The position numbers and the translations under genes were made by a program. DNA of 64,000 nt, from NCBI GenBank assembly GCA_950295325.1, contig OX485807.1, positions 6,700,501 to 6,764,500 of the forward strand. The letters are read 5' to 3'. Positions within the stretch are counted from its first letter, which is position 1, and every line of letters begins with the position of its first letter. Shown here piece by piece: positions 1-13,626 of this stretch. Below the pieces are notes generated by a model. It did not search any database and had not been told where the DNA came from. It saw only the letters and a program-made list of their open reading frames with translations. The stretch comes from Polytrichum commune (lineage: Eukaryota > Streptophyta > Polytrichopsida > Polytrichales > Polytrichaceae).

Positions 1-119
1 ATTTAATGAATTTGATTACCCAAATTTGAATTACTTCAAGATTACCACTCTAGCGTATATTGATGAATTCAACATAAGTTCAATTTACCAAATGACACTT
101 ACCAAAGCTAGGCCACAGA

Positions 120-365
120 GACTATTCATCTTCTTAGTCTCATCTCAATCTTTGTATAGGCTATAGTATTTTTAGTTGGGTTACTTCCCCTTCACAAACT
201 ATGGCAATTTGCATTTGCCTTTTTGGCTTCATTCCTGCCAAAGACTATTCATCTTCTTGGTCTCATCTTAATCTTTGTATAGGCTATAGTATTTTCAGTT
301 GGGTTACTTCCCCTTCACAAACTATGGCAATTTGCATTTGCCTTTTTGGCTTCATTCCTGCCAAA
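120..365. repeat. Tandem duplication, two 123-bp units
   Basis: Two nearly identical adjacent units begin at 120 and 243 and differ at only a few bases. Because 123 is a multiple of three, the duplication creates an open frame (201-512) in which the peptide MAICICLFGFIPAK occurs twice. I read that frame as a by-product of the duplication, not as a gene. Confidence 0.9.
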
Positions 366-1809
366 AAATCAGTAAATAAAACGTGCATGGTTTTGAAAGG
401 TCGAGACCATTGCCTCTTCCTCTTCTGGAATATCTCATCCTCCAACCTTTTGCCTTCAAGTAAGAATTTCCCATGTCATATTACAACAACACCCACCAAT
501 TTCACAGTATGACGAGTGTATGTCGCTTTCAATCAAACCTCAAGTTTTCACCTAAATTATTAAGGACATTTGATTTCACTCTTCTTTTATCAACCTTGGC
601 CTCTTTGAAACTTAGGCATGGACCATGGTGACCATGGTAAAACTCGGCCTAGGTGAGCTTTCTTAGAGCGAGACTCATGTCTTAAGTTTCACAAGCAATT
701 TGATTGTGTTGTCAACACATCATGGAAACAAGACTATTATCTTGACCTCTCAAGGTTTAATACTTTAATTTTCTCTAAAGATATGTTGGATTAGATCACA
801 ATTCCACCTTCAATGGTATAGACGCAATTAAAAGGCATCACGCACACATAACGACTAACATGCTCCAAGAGATAGGAGAGAATTCAATGGTATCCCTCAG
901 TCAATAATTTGAGCATTTCAGATACTTTCTTGGTAATCAATCTTTCACAAGACTATAGATTGGATTACAAACTTCGTTCATTCTCTTCTAAGAATCACTC
1001 CCAATGTATACAAGACCATGGAATCCCCAACACAAACCCTGTAGAGGTCTTTCATGGCTTAATAGAAAACACAAATTGCATTAACCCTCTCAAGAAAGAA
1101 TGCACACAAGTAATTCAAAAATCATGATACAAGGTATAGAGTTTTCTACCCCCATTCAAAATGTTCACTCCCACACAAACATTTAGGCTTACTTCTCAAA
1201 GCAACACATCAAACTGTCATTCACTACAGACCATAGTATGACCATTCAATATGAGCTCAAGTTATTCAGACTATTGATAACTATGGATTATGTAATTTAG
1301 CACTTCTCGGTACAAGATTCAATCCTCACCAACTTGAATTATTCAACTACAAATTGACTGTGACTTAAAGAAATAAATACACAATTTGCAATCCAGTACA
1401 AAAATCATGGATGCAGTTAATTTATTATGAGCTCCAGACAATTGCCCTCTTGGTACTACCATAAAATTAACTTTTACAACTATGGCATGAATTTCTAATA
1501 CAAAAAAATAATGCCCTCTCTCCGACTTCATGTCTAGACTATATCTAATTTTCTAGGGTTGCAACTTAGCAACCTTTCCTATCACACCATAGCCTCTGTA
1601 AATCTCCCCTTTCCTATCTCCGAAGCCATGGTCCTCAATTTAGCACAAATGATTACTTATCCAGCTATATTTAGATCCCCCCATTTGTTCTTTATTTGCA
1701 ACAAAAAAATTCTAATTTCACAACACATCCTGCTCAACATCCAAGAAGTTCATGAGTTGCTCATTGTAGATGCATCATTAAAACATGGAAAGACCACCAC
1801 ACACACACC
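366..1809. other. AT-rich DNA, no gene seen
   Basis: Only short frames with no recognisable protein similarity. No splice-linked exons, RNA gene or clear mobile element could be supported here. Confidence 0.5.
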
Positions 1810-1810
1810 C

Positions 1811-1819
1811 AAAAAAAAA

Positions 1820-1850
<31 letters not shown>

Positions 1851-1857
1851 CACACAC
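1811..1857. repeat. Poly(A) run followed by (CA)n
   Basis: About 26 adenines run directly into about eleven CA units. This is a simple-sequence tract; the poly(A) could be the tail of an old retroposed sequence, but no body for one is recognisable upstream. Confidence 0.95.
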
Positions 1858-1859
1858 GT

Positions 1860-3410
1860 AGAAAAGACAATATTGTGCCTTTTGAACCATTATGCAATAT
1901 TGGGCTCCATCATTGTGGCCCACACTAGGCTACAAGTATTTATGTTTGAGGCTTTTGGGAGCATGTTTACTTGCAACATTTGGAAGGCTAGGGATTTGTG
2001 GTGTCACATAAACCCGTCCATAGTGAAGGTGAAAACATTGTGAACTATGAGTTTAGGGAAATGATGAAGGTCCAAGGTGAATCGTCATTCTTTAGCACAA
2101 GATTGCAAAATCTAGGAGTCTAACTCTATTACTTCATCCCCAAGGCATTTGTAGAGGCCAAGTTGGTTTTATTGGCAGAAAAGGTTAGAGTGTCACTTCT
2201 AAAGCAAAAGCGCCACCAAATTAAGCAATACAACGAACAATATTTTCAACCATAGAATCGTTTTTATCAGGATAATAGTTGAATATGGAAGAAGCAACCA
2301 TTGGGCTACTAGCAACTTTGTTAGTGCCGTTTAGGGTGGTGAGGCCATGCTAACACATCTCAAATCACTACAAACTAGGTTACTAGCTCCGGCTGGAATT
2401 GGATTTAGGTTTCCCCAAAATAAGATGGTTCAAATAGGAATAAAGACTCAAATGTAGTTTGTAGAGATTGTGAGATCCCCTCAAAATGGAGAGGAAGGCC
2501 ACCTACCTACCTTGCATGCCAAATACCATGTACAACTAGCAACTCAAATGGATTTTGAAACTTCACCGCTACTGAGCTTATGGTCAGCTAGACAAGGTTT
2601 GGAATTTCCGAAGGAGGTTGAACCCTCTCAAATGGAGATTGCTAAGAGAGCATTGATAGACTAAATCATGCCAACCATGTTTTCACAGAGGAAATGTCGA
2701 TTTTGATTGGAATGGTGATGCTAGGATGTCATATGCAGAGGTTGGCCCAACATAAAGACTTCAAAATTCTATGCATGACAACTTGCATCCATGTAGGGCA
2801 TTTGATGGAAAACCATCGCATGAGGGATGTCAACATTGTGCTCCTGCGTATCTACTCATACCTAGCCCAACAATGAACCATTTTGATTTGAATGTGTTGC
2901 AAGTTGAGATTCATTTTTGAATGAGCACCTTCCGATTGCCAAAATTATGGGTCCCAAACCTAAACCACGATTCGTAACTCCTTGGTCAACTTCTTGAATT
3001 TTGGGTTGAAGCAAGGAAGTGTCATATAAAAAATGATGTTGGCAATAATTTTTTCTACCTTATTGGGCACAAGCATGGTCAAGTACACAACTCCATTACC
3101 TTGCATAGGTTTGAGTGAAAGTAATTCACAATTATAAACTAACTTTGAATTTTGTGAAGGAAAAATTCATACACATTTGAAATACACATTGATCTACACA
3201 GCCAAGTAATTTACATTGACAGAAAAAATCTACATATTTAGAAGATGGTGCAAGTAGTGTGCAAATAGGCACATTGTAATTGTTCAACTTTTGCTTAAAG
3301 TATGATAAAAATATATTAAGTTGATTTTTTTTCCTACAATGTTTTGTAATGGTGCCCTCAAGTTTATAATGAATCCAAGGAATATGAAAAATGATCCAAC
3401 TTCAAAATAT
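1860..3410. other. Decayed coding-like DNA, unidentified
   Basis: Between about 1990 and 2880 the + strand holds several short frames close together (for example 2470-2664 and 2694-2876) separated by stops, which looks like an old coding sequence broken by mutation. I do not recognise the family. The rest is AT-rich with nothing supported. Confidence 0.3.
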
Positions 3411-3416
3411 TCAAGG

Positions 3417-3755
3417 TCATAATGTTGAAGGTGGAGCATAAGATTGCTCGTAGTCATAGAAATGTAATACTAGAAGGTGTAGAAGATAGAGCATTAGATT
3501 GCTCTTAGTCAATGGAAATGTAATGAAAGAGGCATGAAAAACTATAAGGTTTGAATAAGGCCACAACGATGGTCTGGGAGCGATAAGAGTTATCCCATAT
3601 TGTTTGTATGAACCAATGAAAAGAAGAAAAAACAATAAAAGGCAAAGTGAGGAGAGCACGAGACCATCTCACTCCAAGCATTGTTCATGTGCATTTGTGT
3701 ATGTGTAATATGCTTGTGCAATCTCATCTCTAGTCTTATTGACTTCCAATATATG
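3417..3755 (-). repeat. Dispersed repeat copy A (inverted relative to 43270-43560)
   Basis: Read on the minus strand, this segment matches 43270-43560 on the plus strand over about 290 bp. Shared stretches include one that reads GAACAATGCTTGGAGTGAGA on that strand and the coding-like peptides GSYK(K)QY and LTxSNLML. Identity by eye is roughly 80 percent. Probably an old interspersed element, perhaps part of an LTR or a non-autonomous element; no termini are visible. Confidence 0.8.
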
Positions 3756-3759
3756 AAAT

Positions 3760-6700
3760 CTATGTGCATGACTAGATTTAGCCATTACCTTATGAGCAAT
3801 ACTTTTAATGATAAGTTTTGAAGATCTCATCTTGATATTTTATATTTGAGTGCCTAACACAACAATAGAGGGCACCATTTTAAAAAACCTAATTTAAACA
3901 ACATTTTGCTACTACTTTTAGGTGTTTGACCAAAAAAATTATGGTTTTAGTAAACCAAAGCATTTTTTCATGTATACTTGACTGTGCTTGCTCCCATATG
4001 TGATTATCTTAAAACCACTAAGAAGTTTTTAATGAAAACTTGATTCCATAGTGATTATGCAACATGCATTTTCCATCATTGTGTGCCAACCTTCAACCCT
4101 AGCGACCCTTTGAGATTGAAACTCCCTACATATATAACAATTAAACAACTGCCCCTTGAGTATCTCCATCTTGCTCATTAGACTGTGGTTGAAGTGGGCA
4201 CAATTTTAAGGAGTGACCTTGTCATGCCAAAAAAATTAAGTAGGATTCTCGTGTAAATAGGCTTATGGAGGAAGTAGAAGTTTCAAAATCCATAAGTTAG
4301 AACATGCTATAGACATGAAATATCGAGAAGTGAGAAGTGAAAAGACTATAGTTTGATTTTATATGTGGTTACTAAAAATATGTATAGAGGGGGCATAAGG
4401 ATATATAGGTAGCTATGACAATTTTGATGTTTTTGGATAGTTATTTTTAAAGTACAAGGGAGATTCTTCAAAGTAACCAGACTATAGCCTTATTGAAAAA
4501 ATCAGGTTTTGATCTTCTTGTTCTTTTTGTCCATCTTAGTTGGAGAACTAGGAGTAATAATTTTATGAAGTCATTAGCTATGACCATTTGTCACAAGGAA
4601 GTTTGATAAAGGAGGAAGAAATTGAAAGGTCAATCATTTGGGTAAACCAAAAGGATGCCTTGTAAACGACATTGTTTTCTAAAGAGTTGTTGGGAGCGCT
4701 CAAGAAATGAGAGGGCTCCGTGTTCTAGTAAGCCCTCGTGATCATCAAAAGCTTTATAGCTTGGCATGGTATAAAATAAAATTAACAAATGGTGCTAGAT
4801 CATAGCTTGATACTTTCTCATCATATTCAATAGTTGAAGATGAAAAAAATACTATAGCCAGACTACATGATAACACTATGGATTAACAAAGGCGATGGAT
4901 ACTTTTGAAAGGAGCATTGTATTGACTTCCTAAGTTACATTATAAAGGCTAATTAATTCAAGACTATTGCCTATATCAAAGTGCGTTTGGATTTGATAAG
5001 TATGACTTAAATGGGATATTTATGCAAGACTATTGCCGATGGTTATGCCTATACTTGAGCACCAAACTTGGTCCAAATAAAATGAACTCATTGCTAGACT
5101 ATTGCTCGGGTAATAAGTATGAGCTCAACAATTGTTACAATTGCATGTACCGCGACCGAGTGATTTTGTAACTTTTGTGCTAAAATAAACCAATGATAAT
5201 CATTAAACCTAAAATAATATACAATATCCTTGTAATTGTCCTAACTAAACTTATTTGAGACACTTGAACGTTATAATAATCATCTTTTAAGTCTTCCCTT
5301 AGTGTTTCCATGGTTTTTTGGTCATTATATCCAAAATCTAACTACAAACCCCTCTATTCAGTACACAAGAATCCTAGGTTTTGTATCTCGATTGAAGTAG
5401 AACATGGTTGGGCATCTAAAGTAGAAATCACCATGCTTACACTATGAAGCTTTGTCAAAGCATTAAGTGACTAACTCCTGATTAGGTGTTGCTTTTGTCT
5501 ATCTATTGGGCACTTAATTTGAAGATGCACAGATTTGTCCACTTGTAGAATTAGTGCTATCAAATATCTCTAGCCAAACCCTCATGCATTCTTGTATCAT
5601 AGTTTGTTTAGCAAAGAGGCAAACTTGTGGTCGGTCCCTATTGCTCCTAAACCAAACCCAAATAGAAAGAATACATGGTATTGGGGTGGAAATCCCAACC
5701 GTCCATAGATTTCATAGAGGCGGAAATTGATCTCACCAAGATCTTAGTTTAGTAGATACAAGTGCCTCAAAGAACGAGACACCACTTCCCGAACAAGGTA
5801 GTCCATTTGTTCAATTTGTAATCAAAGGCAAGAACGTAGAGAAACGTAGAGGAGATGCATATGGCTAAGTTGATGACTGATGATTGCTTCACATTAGTTC
5901 AATATAGACAACGAGAAAAAGGGACAAGATTCTAATGGGTCAGATTAACATAAGGCATCTAAAGTGGCTAGACCACCAAGGAAATCAAAGGGGCAACATG
6001 GGATCAATTCAACATCAACAACCTTGGGATTCTTTCTTGAGGCTCAACAATAATCTTCACCATTACTCGGGGATCGATTTTTTTCTCCAAGAGCTGATGA
6101 ACACCTAAATGTAAGCATTTCCCTCTTGATTGCTCTTAATAGTGACACCCCTACTCCTCTGGTGGTCGTGGTGTTTTGTTTTGTTTTGTTTGAAGGGGAG
6201 TTGAGTTGTACAACATGATCTACCATAATGCGTTGGTTGCCACATAAGGTGGCATGTACAAAATGCAAGGCGGATGAGGTGGGTTTGGACCAAGATGAAG
6301 AGGAAAGTGTCTCTCCCCATGTTTTTTGCTATTGCCCCTTTCTTGCAAGCTCATGCCTCCTCCTTGGTTCTAGTTAACCATGGATGTGGCCTTAACTCTA
6401 CCTTGATTTTGGCAGTTCCACAGGTATTGTGCATCTAGGAAGTGGTGAGGTGATATGGTGCAGTACCTATCTTTCCACACATGTAGCCTGCCCATGACAT
6501 GATTCACATCATACCCAACCTCCATACACACGAGGAGGAATTGCCCGTGGAGATAGACTTGCTAACACCAAATGATGTTGTGAAGTCGCAACCTTTTCCT
6601 CCCCCACTTTTGCTCAAGCCGCCAGATCCTTGTCAAGGTGTTGATGCACTAGATGATTGCTCTGCACCTTTCTCTCTGGTGTCGCAAGGCTTCCCTTCTC

Positions 6701-9590
6701 TTGACTTAACCATAGGATCAGAGGAGCAAGAACTAACTACACTGCACCCTAACATGACAAATTGGTAGATGCAAAGCTTGGGAAGTGTGGAGGCTATGTT
6801 TTATGATGGAAGTGTGGGGTGAGTTTCTCCTAAGGTGTTGAGTGTATGTGGGATGGTGTCCTTAGCTCAAAGGAAGACGCAAAAAAAAGGAGCAATGGCT
6901 CTAAGCTTTAACCTATGGCACTACCGTAGGCTGACAACATGTTGGGCGGAAAACAATTCTAAATAATTTGGCCCAATCTTTTTGAAATTATCGGGACATA
7001 CGAGCGAAATGGAAGGAAAAATAATCATCAAATTGTCAAACTATTAGGAAATTTGGTGCATTCAAAACTTCAATATCACTTGCAACACTCAATAGTCTCT
7101 CATCCTTGTCATTGGGATTGAGCTTATGATTGATGCCTCTGCTTTTTAGCCATGCTTGCAAATTCTCAAACACCTACACTGAACATGAGCACAAATTGAC
7201 AAAAAAGATTATTCACAACCCTAGGTAGCACACTAAGAAGGCTTAACCTAAAGCTTGAAGGTTAACATCACATACTTAGCCGCCATAAATGATTGAGAAA
7301 TAAGTTATAGTACATGGATTTTGTATGTAGGATATGTTATGTGCCTAGCTAAATAAATAAATAAATGTATTCACGTTTGCGTAATTTTTATAAATATTTT
7401 TATGGACCACCTAAGCACTTCTTTTGAGATTAACTAATTATAGGGCATTTTCAGCCCAACCTGCTATCAACCTATGGTATTCTCTGAGAGTATCGGCACT
7501 TGGCATTGTTCATTGACAAGCAAATGTTTCCATTTTTATGTATCAAATGGTACTCTACAAAAACCTTAGAGCACACACTAATTTTATTGAAATCTATGGT
7601 AAATGAACATGTATTTTGGAATTAGTCTTGCTCAACAAAAATTTCAGCCCTCAATAACTTTGAGATAGGGCTAAACAATGCGTGCTTCAGGAGTTAGAAC
7701 CACCCTCACTAACTGGGATAGTTGGTGTCGTATGCATTAACCAAAAATTTATTGGGGGACATATTTTAGCATGGATGGATGAGAGGTGTGTTAATGTGGG
7801 TTTGTATGTTTCTGAAGTAAACAGAAGGGAAAAAAACAATGTCAAGAGTGATTAAGAGCAAACGAGATGACACGCCACATGAAGATAGGAGTTGGGGCTC
7901 CTCAAGTGCCATGTAAGAACATGACCACAAGTCATCATTATACTTGGCCGTAACGGAAGAATCCCGGATTGGGTCCAAAGACCACTCCCACTAGTTTCGT
8001 GAACCGGGATGATTCTGTTGGTGGGGTCTGGAATGCCCTCGTGGCCAAAGTATATTGCGGACCAACTTTCAACTCCTCTAGATCTCACAACCTTTTGACC
8101 AAATAATACTTCTGGTCTCAACTATTTCTATGTAAAGTCACGTGTATTGTAAGATATGAGTTTTGATCATGGGACTCATAATTTGTGGAGCTCGTATAGA
8201 GTAAATGTGTGGAACATATAATGAGACTACTCCCCTCTTAAACAATGTTACCCGATTCAGCAACCCATTGTGATAGCATTTGATGTACAACTTGTGTTTA
8301 TGCTCTAAAGAAGAACCAAGAATGCCTAATAGAGACACCGAGATGAGGAGCCGATCACACCAATCAACACTGGCACCATATGTTGACATCTCCGACTGTA
8401 ATAGTGTGAAAAGTGTTGGGCCACCATTTATTTCTCAACATAATCCCCAACAACTTCACGGTTGGAACGGGATGGAAATGTTTGTGTGATTGGGGCATGA
8501 AAGGTGCAGTGGTGTGCAACAACTCCCTTTCACCACATCCATATTATAATCTCGTTGGACCTTGTGGTGGGTCATAAGTATCCACTTGTTTGATGGTAGG
8601 CTATCTATCACCTGCTCAGAGCTACCGGAAGCCAATTAGGGCTGCATGTGATCAACAGTTCATGCCTTCTAATACATCATTTGGAGAGATTGATGCAACC
8701 CGGACGGACATGGCAGCAAGCCCAAGGTGCTTTTTGCACTATGGAAAAAGTAAAATGTAACAAGAGCATAATCTGAAAGCTTAGAAGGTTCACCGCACCC
8801 AACCAACCCCTTGACAACTTTTGACCCATACAGAGGTTCACAGACATGTTGCATGTGGGTGGAATATGCACTTGCCTTTGGATGACGTTGTTCAAGATTG
8901 AGAAACTTGAGAGCTTATTCACAGCATCTGCATAGGATCTTGGAAATAGACGCATCCAATTTCTCAATGAGTAAAGTTGTTGGACCCAGTATACCATAGA
9001 GGAATCTCTGTTCCGATGAATTAAAAGGATTTTCCCCTGAAATTTACCGTATGTTATTCCTACGCTGGTTGAGACCCTCTTAAATCTGATGTGGAAATTA
9101 AATTCCAGCACTAGTAAAGAAGAAATAGATCTACCATTTGTGTACAAGATGAGTAAAACTATTATGAACAATGACCTTTAATGGGTTCTAATGTATAGAT
9201 TACATGTTCTAAGTCCAAAATGTACATGTATGAAAGAAAACTACTTATCCATGATCATTTATGACTTTCACTCAAGAATTAAGAAGATACTCATATTTCT
9301 ATTTGATTTGATTCTTTCCTTTTTCAAGACAAAATGCCAACAACCAACACCAAGGGCCAAGTTCCAACACCAAGATAAGAAAACATCTTGACTCCAACCA
9401 AGCTTGGCAACTCTCATGGGCAAGGGCTGGATCCCACCTCTTTTGAATTGGGCCCCTACCAATTTTGAATTGTACATTTTCTTTTGGACAAGTTGGATGA
9501 GAGGCTCCAACTTGGTTTGTAGTCAACCGCTAAGTGAGATTAATAAACCACAAATATAAATGGGTCCAAGTTTCACTAGGTCCCTTTGCC
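3760..9590. other. Long AT-rich stretch without a supported gene
   Basis: Both strands carry only short frames. The longest, 164 codons at 8677-9171 on the minus strand, resembles no family I can name, lacks the codon bias of the confident genes, and sits among stop-rich frames. A 90-codon frame at 6499-6768 (+), rich in proline and acidic residues, is equally unsupported. The segment is probably degraded repeats. Confidence 0.4.
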
Positions 9591-10860
9591 AGGGTAATAG
9601 TGGTGGGGCCGCAACTCAAGGGAGGTGGGCGCCTAGCCCTAGCCAAGTCTCATGTTTCTTCTTATTGGGCTTTGCTAATGTGATTGCATGATTTATTATT
9701 TTGTTATATATGGAGCCTGTAGAATAATGATGCTTCGGGGCCGGGGTTTCAAAAGTATGCAAAACAGCAGGTACACCCACCCAGCATGGAGCAGGCTCTG
9801 AAAGTCTAGGAAGGAGAAATGGTAGGAAATCAAAGAAGCTATTTAACTGGTGGGGAGCCAACAGGTGATGAAGTTCGTGTGCTGCTGCAGGCGAGGGATG
9901 CCGAGCGAGTGAGCAGGCAGCGGTCCCCAAAAATGAGCAGTTCAAAGTAATTTAACTATACAGACAGGGAGAACTTTCTCGGTTGAGGCTGTTTATAACC
10001 TGGCAGGAGGAGTTAAGAAAGCAGGAAAGGAAGGGAGGTTATTGACTTTACGGGGTCCACGTTTATTCCCACACATGCCTGTAGATTGATGCTGGCCGGC
10101 CCCCCAGCCCAGGGGATGAAAGTTATAAAGGCAGGTATGCCAAGATTGGGTATATTTACTTACTCCTCGCAACTGCTGCTCCTGCTGCCCCTAGCTAGCT
10201 AGCTAGCCACCTAGCCACCAGCTACGGAGCAGTGGCTAGCTTGGTAGCTAGGCCTGGGCCCTGCTCACTCATTTCAAAGTTGGACTACTCGGCATACATA
10301 CGCACTGATTGATCACATGGCCTAAAGAGTTGGGAGCCCAGGTGCTGGTTGTAACTTAACTTGTCCCTGTGATCAGTGCCTCCACCACTGTTGGTCTGTC
10401 AGGTGCGGTGGAGCTGCGGCGAGGGCCCTACCAACCTGGATTCTAGAATGGCAAAAATCCCTCGCAGCTGCGCTGCGCTGGGCGGGGCGATCAGGTACCT
10501 ACTGTAGCTAGCTAGGTAGCTACTGGATGGATCGATCGATCAGGGAGCCCTGGGCCTCGTCACTACTTGACTGAATTCCCACTTATTTCGCTGACATGTC
10601 TCCCATGTTCCCCCCGATATCCATCCCTCCCCAGGCGGCAACGCCAGGCCCACAGACGCCTGTAAGTAAAGTTAGGTGGTGGTAGGCCAAAGTAACGCAT
10701 GCTGCTGCTGCTGCTGCTGCTTCTGCTTACTGCTGCTGGAGCTGGAGGAGGAGGGAATTAGGAAGCGATCAGCAGCAGCTCGGGCTGGTAAGCAAGTACA
10801 CCAAGCAAACTGGCCAGTCTTTTCTTCCCCCAGCCGCTCCAAATCATTCCAGCATCGCCC
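9591..10860. other. GC-rich, low-complexity island
   Basis: Composition rises sharply above the AT-rich surroundings. It contains repeated CTAG and GATC tetramers near 10190-10210 and 10500-10545, a TATA-like TTATAAAG at about 10123, and a CTG/GAG-rich tract. The phrase GGTAATAGTGGTGGG at 9595 resembles GGTAATAATAGTGATGGG at 16504, the start of the GC-rich region upstream of the RAV-like gene. It could be a promoter or first exon of a non-coding transcript, or a distant duplicate of that upstream region; no protein is supported. Confidence 0.4.
10700..10753. repeat. Imperfect (CTG)n / (GAG)n microsatellite
   Basis: About seven uninterrupted CTG units, then interrupted CTG and GGAG units. It produces artificial poly-Cys/poly-Gln frames on the two strands. 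Confidence 0.9.
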
Positions 10861-10862
10861 AA

Positions 10863-11370
10863 GGGCCGCTTCCCACACAAGCCAAGAGCCGTGACCATGA
10901 AATTGTGAGAGCCCAAAAGAAAAGTGTCCAAAAGGCCGTGTCGTCCCAACACACACCTCCAACATCATGGCGTGTGGTCACGGATCCTCAAGTGTAGTGT
11001 GAAGCCATGTGTGGTTGGGCCCTCAACCAAAAGCTATTTCAATGAATTTCTATTCATGCGGATCCTCACACATGGTAAAATAGAATAAATCGATGGTTGT
11101 GAGCATTCGGAGTGCCATGATCTCCCAGTTTTGTGTTAGGCCTACCCCCAAGAGGCGGTTTTTGAAAATAGTCCAGATGACCATGTAACATGATCCATTC
11201 GATGCCATGTAGGAATCCGTGTATACTTTACATCCACCGTGCATTCACTTCCTCCGTTGGTCCCTCAAGCGTAGTGTGATGCGACCTTGGACCGGCTTCG
11301 CCTTTTCCACCAATGAGAGTGCTTGAAGTGTAATGGTCACAGGCTCTCAGTCTCGTGTGTGAAGTGGCCC
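10863..11370. mobile_element. MITE, 'CACTTCACAC' family, copy 1
   Basis: Starts GGGCCGCTTC and ends GAAGTGGCCC, so the ends are inverted repeats. The inside (GTGACCATG..., GGGCCCTCAA..., TTCATGCGGATCCTCACAC) is collinear with the copies at 14938 (same orientation) and, reversed, with 27886 and 62364. It encodes no transposase, so it is non-autonomous. The TTA flanks on better-preserved relatives suggest PIF/Harbinger mobilisation. Confidence 0.75.
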
Positions 11371-11389
11371 TAAACCAGTTCGAGTTCAA

Positions 11390-12925
11390 TTCAACGGCTT
11401 ATTCAAGAAATCGGCACCTCTTAGGAGATAGAAATGACCATACGGACTGCACCTTTGTGTAGTTAGGATTGTTCACACACATTTTCAAGCTCTCCACAAG
11501 ATTATAGCGTTTAGCATGTGCCTTGGTATTGTCGGGCATCGCTGAATGCACAAAGAAAAACATTGGCGTCAACCTTTAGGGGTCAACCCAACCGAACTCA
11601 AGCCGACGATAGGGAGGTATCGCATACGAGCGTATCTCTCATCCATCCAACAAACTCGACTCCTGTATGTTTGTGTCCAATTCGTTTCAAATGACTTGAG
11701 GCTAGATTAACTTGGAGACCTCTAAAGCTGATTGGACCAATGTCCAATCAACTTGAAAAAATAACATTTGGATTGCATACTTACATATCGGGTATTTGGA
11801 TTACATACCTCCAACATGGAGACATGTTGGAGGTGTGTGAGTTGTTTTGTGATGTAGAGATTAGGGTTTCTTGCAGTAATTTGTTTTCTTAAATCAAGTA
11901 TCTACAGTAATGCAAATACTATTGCACTTAAGGTAAATATTTTGGACAATTACAAGATGTCCATAATTTCACACCAGTGAGACTATTTTGTGTAGCACAT
12001 TGTGGGTTGGTTAGACACCAGAGTTGAGTTAGCTATTATAGTCCAAGTTAGTTGGAATGAATTGGCCACAAACATATGGGGTCAACTTTTTATGTTCAAT
12101 TGATGAGATTGAGGTACTATTGTATCTGATAATTCCCTCTCGCCTAAAATAACTTAGTGTTACTTACTAATTAAGAGGTACACACTGCAAGAACTCAAAA
12201 AATTCCATAAATGTCATCTTCTTGCAAAGAAAAAGAAGTTAATGTGAATGTTATAGAAAATAAAAAACTTGCTTGATAAAAATTTACATTTTTAGTAAGA
12301 GCCTAGAGCATTGCTTAACTACAAATAGCAAGTGACACAAATTACTATAAAACAATGTATACCTATATGCCCATGAATAACTATACTAATATGTACAATC
12401 ATGTTGTCTTTGTGAATAGGTTGTCCCTTTACCCATGCAAATTATTACCTTGGGTCAAAATCAAATCACAAAAACTCATAATCATGTCTATTAATCCATA
12501 TGACAACCACAATATTAAAAAAAATTGTGTATTTTGTTCATGTGGTAACAAATATCCAAACCATTTTGGAACATTGATAAATTAGCATGGGAGGGAGGGA
12601 GGGAATTCCCATATACAAGCATGCCTCAAATTCATTCAACATAATAGTCTTGAAATAGTATGCATCTTGGAGGTTTCTTTTTAGAGTTGATTTGACATTG
12701 GAAGTAGATTTGAAGATGGCAATTAGTCTACATGAGGTCATTCGAGACAAATGGGCAACACATTTATAGGAGGTAAAGTTTTTATGTTAGATGGATGGGA
12801 GGTACACTTGTATATGATTATTCCCTCTCTCCATTAGCATGGGGCAACCTAATTGCACATATTAATGTAGTAGTATCCCCCCATTGCCAGGTCTATGGAG
12901 TTTAAAACACACATCCCATCCCATA
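11390..12925. other. AT-rich DNA, no gene seen
   Basis: Only short chance frames on both strands. Nothing beyond single-copy-looking AT-rich sequence was recognised. Confidence 0.45.
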
Positions 12926-12929
12926 TGAC

Positions 12930-13200
12930 ATGGGCGGTCATTAATACACGGCCGCATTTAATGACCTCCTATATCAAATGGCAAGTGTGTTCTAAGCCTT
13001 ATTTCCTAGTAGGTTGGCCTAATAATTGGTAGAAAGCATGGTCCTAGAACACACTTGCCATTTGACACAGGTAGTCATTATGACACAACCCCATTTACAT
13101 GTGTCAAGTTCAATCTACAATTGTCATAGCTTCAACTCCACACACGTATATGGGGTCATATTGCAACGATCACCCATTTCAAATGGCAAGTGTGTTTTAG
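12930..13200. repeat. Inverted-repeat cluster with three copies of one 21-mer
   Basis: A 21-bp motif (core CAAATGGCAAGTGTGTT) occurs at about 12974 and 13176 in direct orientation and at 13046 in inverse. The first pair forms an exact 21-bp inverted repeat that extends imperfectly outward through TAATGAC. This is the structure of a small hairpin element or of two nested ones. Confidence 0.75.
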
Positions 13201-13626
13201 GCCCCACAATCCTACTACATTTATTATCTAATTTGGCGTGTGTGGTAATAATTCCCAACACACTCACTATTTTGGCAAATCTCAAAATTAGTGGGGGTTG
13301 AGATTTTTATTGAGTGATACTAAACTCATGAATACATGCTCATTTACCATATTAAACATTAGTACGTGCTCTAAGGTGCTTTGGAGGATGCAACTTTGAG
13401 AATCATTCTTAATGGTGTAGCAACAACAACTTCAAGCCAATGTAAAATGGTATGATAGCATTGCTACTCATCAAACATGGCAACAACAAATGGCAAAAAC
13501 ACTTTGGGCTCTTGGAAGTCCTAGATTTCCTAGTGGCACTGATTTTAAAGTGTAAAGAAATTTAGCACCACCTCCACTAATTACCCACACACACTATTAA
13601 CCAACCCTCACTAAATGGGGTAATCA

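Noticed and set aside
8677-9171. 164-codon minus-strand frame
   Set aside because: Long for chance in AT-rich DNA, but no recognised motif, no linked exons and unusual residue content. I considered a decayed LRR or retroelement piece and could not support either.
10753-10768. 16-bp word GGGAATTAGGAAGCGA shared with about 19867
   Set aside because: One exact match of this length is not surprising in 64 kb and the flanks do not align.
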